From: Nephromyces sp. MM_2019
Taxonomy: Eukaryota > Apicomplexa > Aconoidasida > Nephromycida
Assembly: GCA_015657535.1 (NCBI GenBank)
Contig: JADHZB010000899.1
Span: 1-10,000, forward strand
DNA: 10,000 nucleotides
Direction: 5' to 3'
Shown: piece after piece, positions 7,688 to 10,000 of the stretch
How the letters are laid out: each line of letters opens with the position of its first letter
Position numbering within the stretch: position 1 is the first letter of the stretch
The notes under the pieces: generated by a model
What the model saw: the letters and a program-made list of their open reading frames with translations, nothing else
The model's database searches: none
What the model was told of the DNA's origin: nothing
Program-made: the position numbers and the translations under genes

Positions 7688-8231
7688 TTAATCACGTTGC
7701 AGTAATTTTATGTAATCTTCCATTGTTAGGTACTGTAGAATAAATGTATAAGAATTGTGTGTTTGTATACATGTACGTTTATGTGTGTGTATGCGAAAAT
7801 GTTTGTATGTGATAATGTGTTTGTGTTTTAAATTTGTGTTTGTGTTTTAAATTTGTGTTTGTGTTTTAAATTTGTGTTTGTGTGTGAAATATGTGTGTAT
7901 CAAAATTTGTGTATGTGAAAATGTATAATGTGTGTATACGAGAAATTAAGTTAATTTAGTTAATATACTTGTTTGGTTGCCTCGATTTTAGTTAAAAATT
8001 CACTTTCTTGGTTAATATTTAAACTTTTTTTGGCGTTGATAATTGCTGTTAATTTTTCTTCGACACTTTCTTTTATAATAAATCTACACACACAAATATT
8101 AAATTATATATATATATATACACAATAATTTGCATATGCACATATATGTTTTTATTTATAGATATACACACACATTAATTTATGTGTACTATGAAGTATC
8201 TATGTGTATATCTATGTGTATTTATATATAT

Positions 8232-8269
<38 letters not shown>

Positions 8270-9867
8270 TTATATATATGTATGTGTATGTGTGCATGTA
8301 TGTATCTGTATGTGTTTGTATTATATATTTGTGTGTGTGTATGTATATATCTGTGTGTGTGCAACATACTTCCAGATATATGTTTGTTTGGTTTGTCCCA
8401 TACGAAATATACGGCCAATAGCTTGATCTTCATCAGCTAAGCGAAGGGTTTGTTCAATAAATATAATATGGTTAGCTGATGTAATGCTTACACCTTTACC
8501 ACTTTTGTGTGTATTACAAATTAGGATACGAAAAAATGGGTCATTTGAAAATGTGTCTAAAACGTGTGCATCTTGACGTCTTCCATTATACCTTAAAAAT
8601 TCCATATTATTTTCTATAAGGGCTACACACATTATATCTAATGCATCATTCCACTCACTAAATATGATTACCTTATCTGGTGTGTGTGTGTGTGTATTAT
8701 TTATAGGTGAATGGGATGTGTCTAAGTGCTTGTGAGAGGGTGTGTAGATAGAAGAAGTGTGGGGAGGTATGGAGGGGGGTGTATGTATATCTGCATTTAT
8801 AGTGTGTAATTCGTGTGTTTTATTTTGATCTGTTTGATTATCTGTTTTGCTGTGTGTAGAAATTATTAAACCTTGTTTTATCGGTGTACATGTATGTGTA
8901 TTATTTTGTAGTGTGTGTGTGTTATCAAACTCTAATTTTTCAATGTGTTGGTATGTCAAATTATCTGTATTTGGGTCTAATATAACATCAGTTAATTGTT
9001 TAGATACATCATTGGTTTGTGTGTTTGTATTGGATTGTGTGTGTGTATCAGATTGTGTGTGTGTATCAGATTGTGTGTGTGCATAGGATTGTGCGTGTGT
9101 ATCGGATTGTGCGTGTGTATCGGATTGTTTGTTTATATCGGATTGTTTGTTTATATCGGATTGCTTGTTTATATCGGATTGTGTGTGTGTATCGGAATGT
9201 TTGTTTGTATCAGATTGTTGGTTTGTATCTTGTTGTGTGTGTGTGCTGAATTGTGTGTGTGTATCAAACTGTGAATGTGAATTGGATTGTGTTTTTGTAT
9301 CGGATTGTGGGTGTGTATCATGTTCGGTATTAAAATTATTTATAGATTGATTAGAATGTGTAGAGCTTATAAGGGAATCCAAAGTGTGTGTAGATGTTAA
9401 TATATGGTCAAAATGATTTGGTTTGTCTGTAGATAAGATAGTTTGAATATGCTGAATAATTGATTGGAATTTGGATGAATATGAGTCGTTTAATTTAGCC
9501 TATAAAAAATGTGTATATAATTTACACACATATATTAAATGTATACACACGTCTATACTAAATATACACACACACATATGCTAAATATACACATACAGAT
9601 ATACCGAATATACGCATATTTATATACTAAATATGTACACATAAATATATTTGTTTTATATACCAAAATCTGAGTAAATACAAGCATGTATTTAGGTATA
9701 TACACATGTATATAAATACAAATGTAATTACACACAAATTTAAAACAAAACTTGAATACAAATTGTTACACACACATAGGGATTATATAACTAAGGATAT
9801 ACAAAAATGAACATACTTGTTTGCCTAGTGGTGATGTACCAACAAAAATGGCTGATGAAGAATTATA
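7688..9867 (-). CDS. SHPRH-like SNF2 ATPase/E3 ligase, last four exons (5' partial)
   Basis: Exons in transcript order are 9867-9817, 9499-8370, 8083-7969 and 7732-7688 (TAA at 7690-7688), giving about 446 C-terminal residues. They contain, in order, a linker ending in GTSPLGKQ, then AKLNDSYSSKFQSIIQHIQ, like the SYSTK segment before the helicase lobe in SHPRH. Next is a roughly 250-residue low-complexity insert. The SNF2 helicase C-lobe follows: DKVIIFSEWNDALDIM, NNMEFLRYNG, SGKGVSITSANHIIFIE (motif V region) and QAIGRIFRMGQTK (motif VI). The tail is FIIKESVEEKL and YLTMEDYIKLLQRD. Donors are GTATGT, GTATGT and GTATAT. Splicing at 8370/8083 restores TYIWKFIIK, matching the SHPRH pattern without a gap. 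Known SHPRH proteins are nuclear, bind chromatin and polyubiquitinate PCNA. The ATPase N-lobe and RING must lie beyond 10000. Family-typical NPA before QAIGR reads RLA here. Other RING-SNF2 families (Rad5/HLTF, Irc20) are possible but fit less well. Confidence 0.85.
7733..7968 (-). other. Last intron of the SHPRH-like gene (236 bp)
   Basis: It runs from GTATATTAAC (donor at 7968) to TTATTCTACAG (acceptor ending at 7733), phase 0. If it were not spliced, the protein would end two residues later (VY, then TAA at 7962-7960). The spliced version adds YLTMEDYIKLLQRD, which matches the SHPRH C-terminal LTxxDLxxLF pattern, so splicing is preferred. Confidence 0.8.
7820..7895. repeat. 19-bp tandem repeat, three exact copies plus one variant
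   Basis: TTTGTGTTTTAAATTTGTG starts at 7820, 7839 and 7858. A fourth, altered copy (7877-7895) has GTGTGAAATATGTG in its second half. It lies in the last intron of the SHPRH-like gene. Confidence 0.95.
8084..8369 (-). other. SHPRH-like intron (286 bp) with TA and TG/CA runs
   Basis: The donor is GTATGT (8369 downward) and the acceptor GTGTGTGTAG ends at 8084; it is phase 2, splitting the Lys codon of IWKF. The transcript is AC-rich at its 5' end and GU-rich right at the acceptor, with long TA runs (about 8106-8120 and 8237-8262). All open frames over 8130-8440 on the + strand are repeat shadows. Confidence 0.88.
9020..9307 (-). repeat. Coding 18-bp array: about 16 hexapeptide units in the SHPRH-like protein
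   Basis: In the SHPRH-like frame this stretch reads sixteen six-residue units of the type QSDTHT. Variants are QSDINK (three in a row), QSDTHA (two in a row), QSDTNK, QFDTHT, QSNSHS and similar. Sequence outside the units (9308-9430 and 8690-9019) is also rich in T, H, N and S. The repeats lie between the SYSSK segment and the helicase C-lobe, where a flexible linker is expected. All units keep the frame. Confidence 0.93.
9500..9816 (-). other. SHPRH-like intron (317 bp) with 22-24 bp degenerate repeat
   Basis: The donor is GTATGTTC (9816 downward) and the acceptor TTTTTTATAG ends at 9500; it is phase 0. CTAAATAT or CGAATAT followed by ACACA-like sequence recurs at 9558, 9581, 9605 and 9627 on the + strand. 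Stops fill all - strand frames after the exon. Confidence 0.8.
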
Positions 9868-10000
9868 CTATATCAAACACACACACATATATATAAATAT
9901 ATATATAAATATATTTAAAAGTACATATATATTTAAATATGTACTTTATATATGCGGGGGTGAATAGTTGGATGAATCGTGTGTGGGTGTAAATTTAAGC
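9868..10000 (-). other. Probable intron of the SHPRH-like gene at the window edge
   Basis: It ends with acceptor TTTGATATAG (AG at 9869-9868). It includes CA and TA runs and an imperfect inverted repeat of GTACATATATATTTAAATATGTAC type (about 9921-9944). The last 55 bases are less A+T-rich and open in one frame, but no motif supports an exon. Confidence 0.5.

Noticed and set aside
8321..9382. A 353-codon - strand gene starting at 9382 and ending at 8321
   Set aside because: The apparent start is TTG and the frame stays open up to the acceptor at 9500. The end past 8370 is intron sequence; splicing at GTATGT restores the SNF2 tail.
9945..9998. Possible extra upstream exon of the SHPRH-like gene (HPHTIHPTIHPRIYK) before a GTACAT donor
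   Set aside because: It lacks RING cysteines or any family pattern, its composition is repeat-like, and it is cut by the window edge.

Overview
This window is eukaryotic nuclear DNA. It is strongly A+T-rich and saturated with TG/CA/TA microsatellites and 16-48 bp minisatellites. Short exons are joined by GT-AG introns. Exon reading frames use TAA as stop, TGG for Trp and CAA/CAG for Gln, which fits the standard code. I cannot place the organism more closely: a repeat-inflated protist-like or other unicellular genome is plausible, but that is inference. Most long open frames here are only microsatellite translations (runs of T-H, I-Y or C-V) and are not genes.

Three genes can be supported by splicing exons together by hand. 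(1) On the + strand, 744-954 joined to 1515-1536 gives the last two coding exons of an unrecognised protein ending in DPQYRL; its earlier exons lie left of the window. (2) On the - strand, 4822-2098 is a complete six-exon gene for DIM1/TXNL4A, the 15-kDa thioredoxin-fold protein of the U5 snRNP. Its six exons give exactly 142 codons, the length of the human protein. (3) On the - strand, 9867-7688 holds the last four exons of a SNF2-family ATPase/RING E3 ligase most like SHPRH: the linker, the helicase C-terminal lobe and the C-terminal tail. The ATPase N-lobe and RING would lie right of the window.

Layout: 1-743 is the 3' part of an intron of gene 1, dominated by a 28-bp minisatellite. 744-1536 is the end of gene 1. 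1537-2097 separates the convergent gene 1 and DIM1. 2098-4822 is DIM1, with five repeat-filled introns. 4823-7687 is intergenic, covering the DIM1 upstream region and the SHPRH downstream region, with no supportable gene. 7688-9867 is SHPRH-like. 9868-10000 is probably SHPRH-like intron.

The main points of interest are these. Nearly every intron has its own private minisatellite. One such repeat has become coding: the SHPRH-like protein carries about 16 hexapeptide units, encoded by an 18-bp array, between its RING side and its helicase lobe. Gene 1's last intron holds a perfect 15-bp hairpin with a GUAA loop. Several introns carry GU-rich and AC-rich blocks of opposite polarity that could pair. 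I saw no tRNA, rRNA, CRISPR array, transposase or viral gene.
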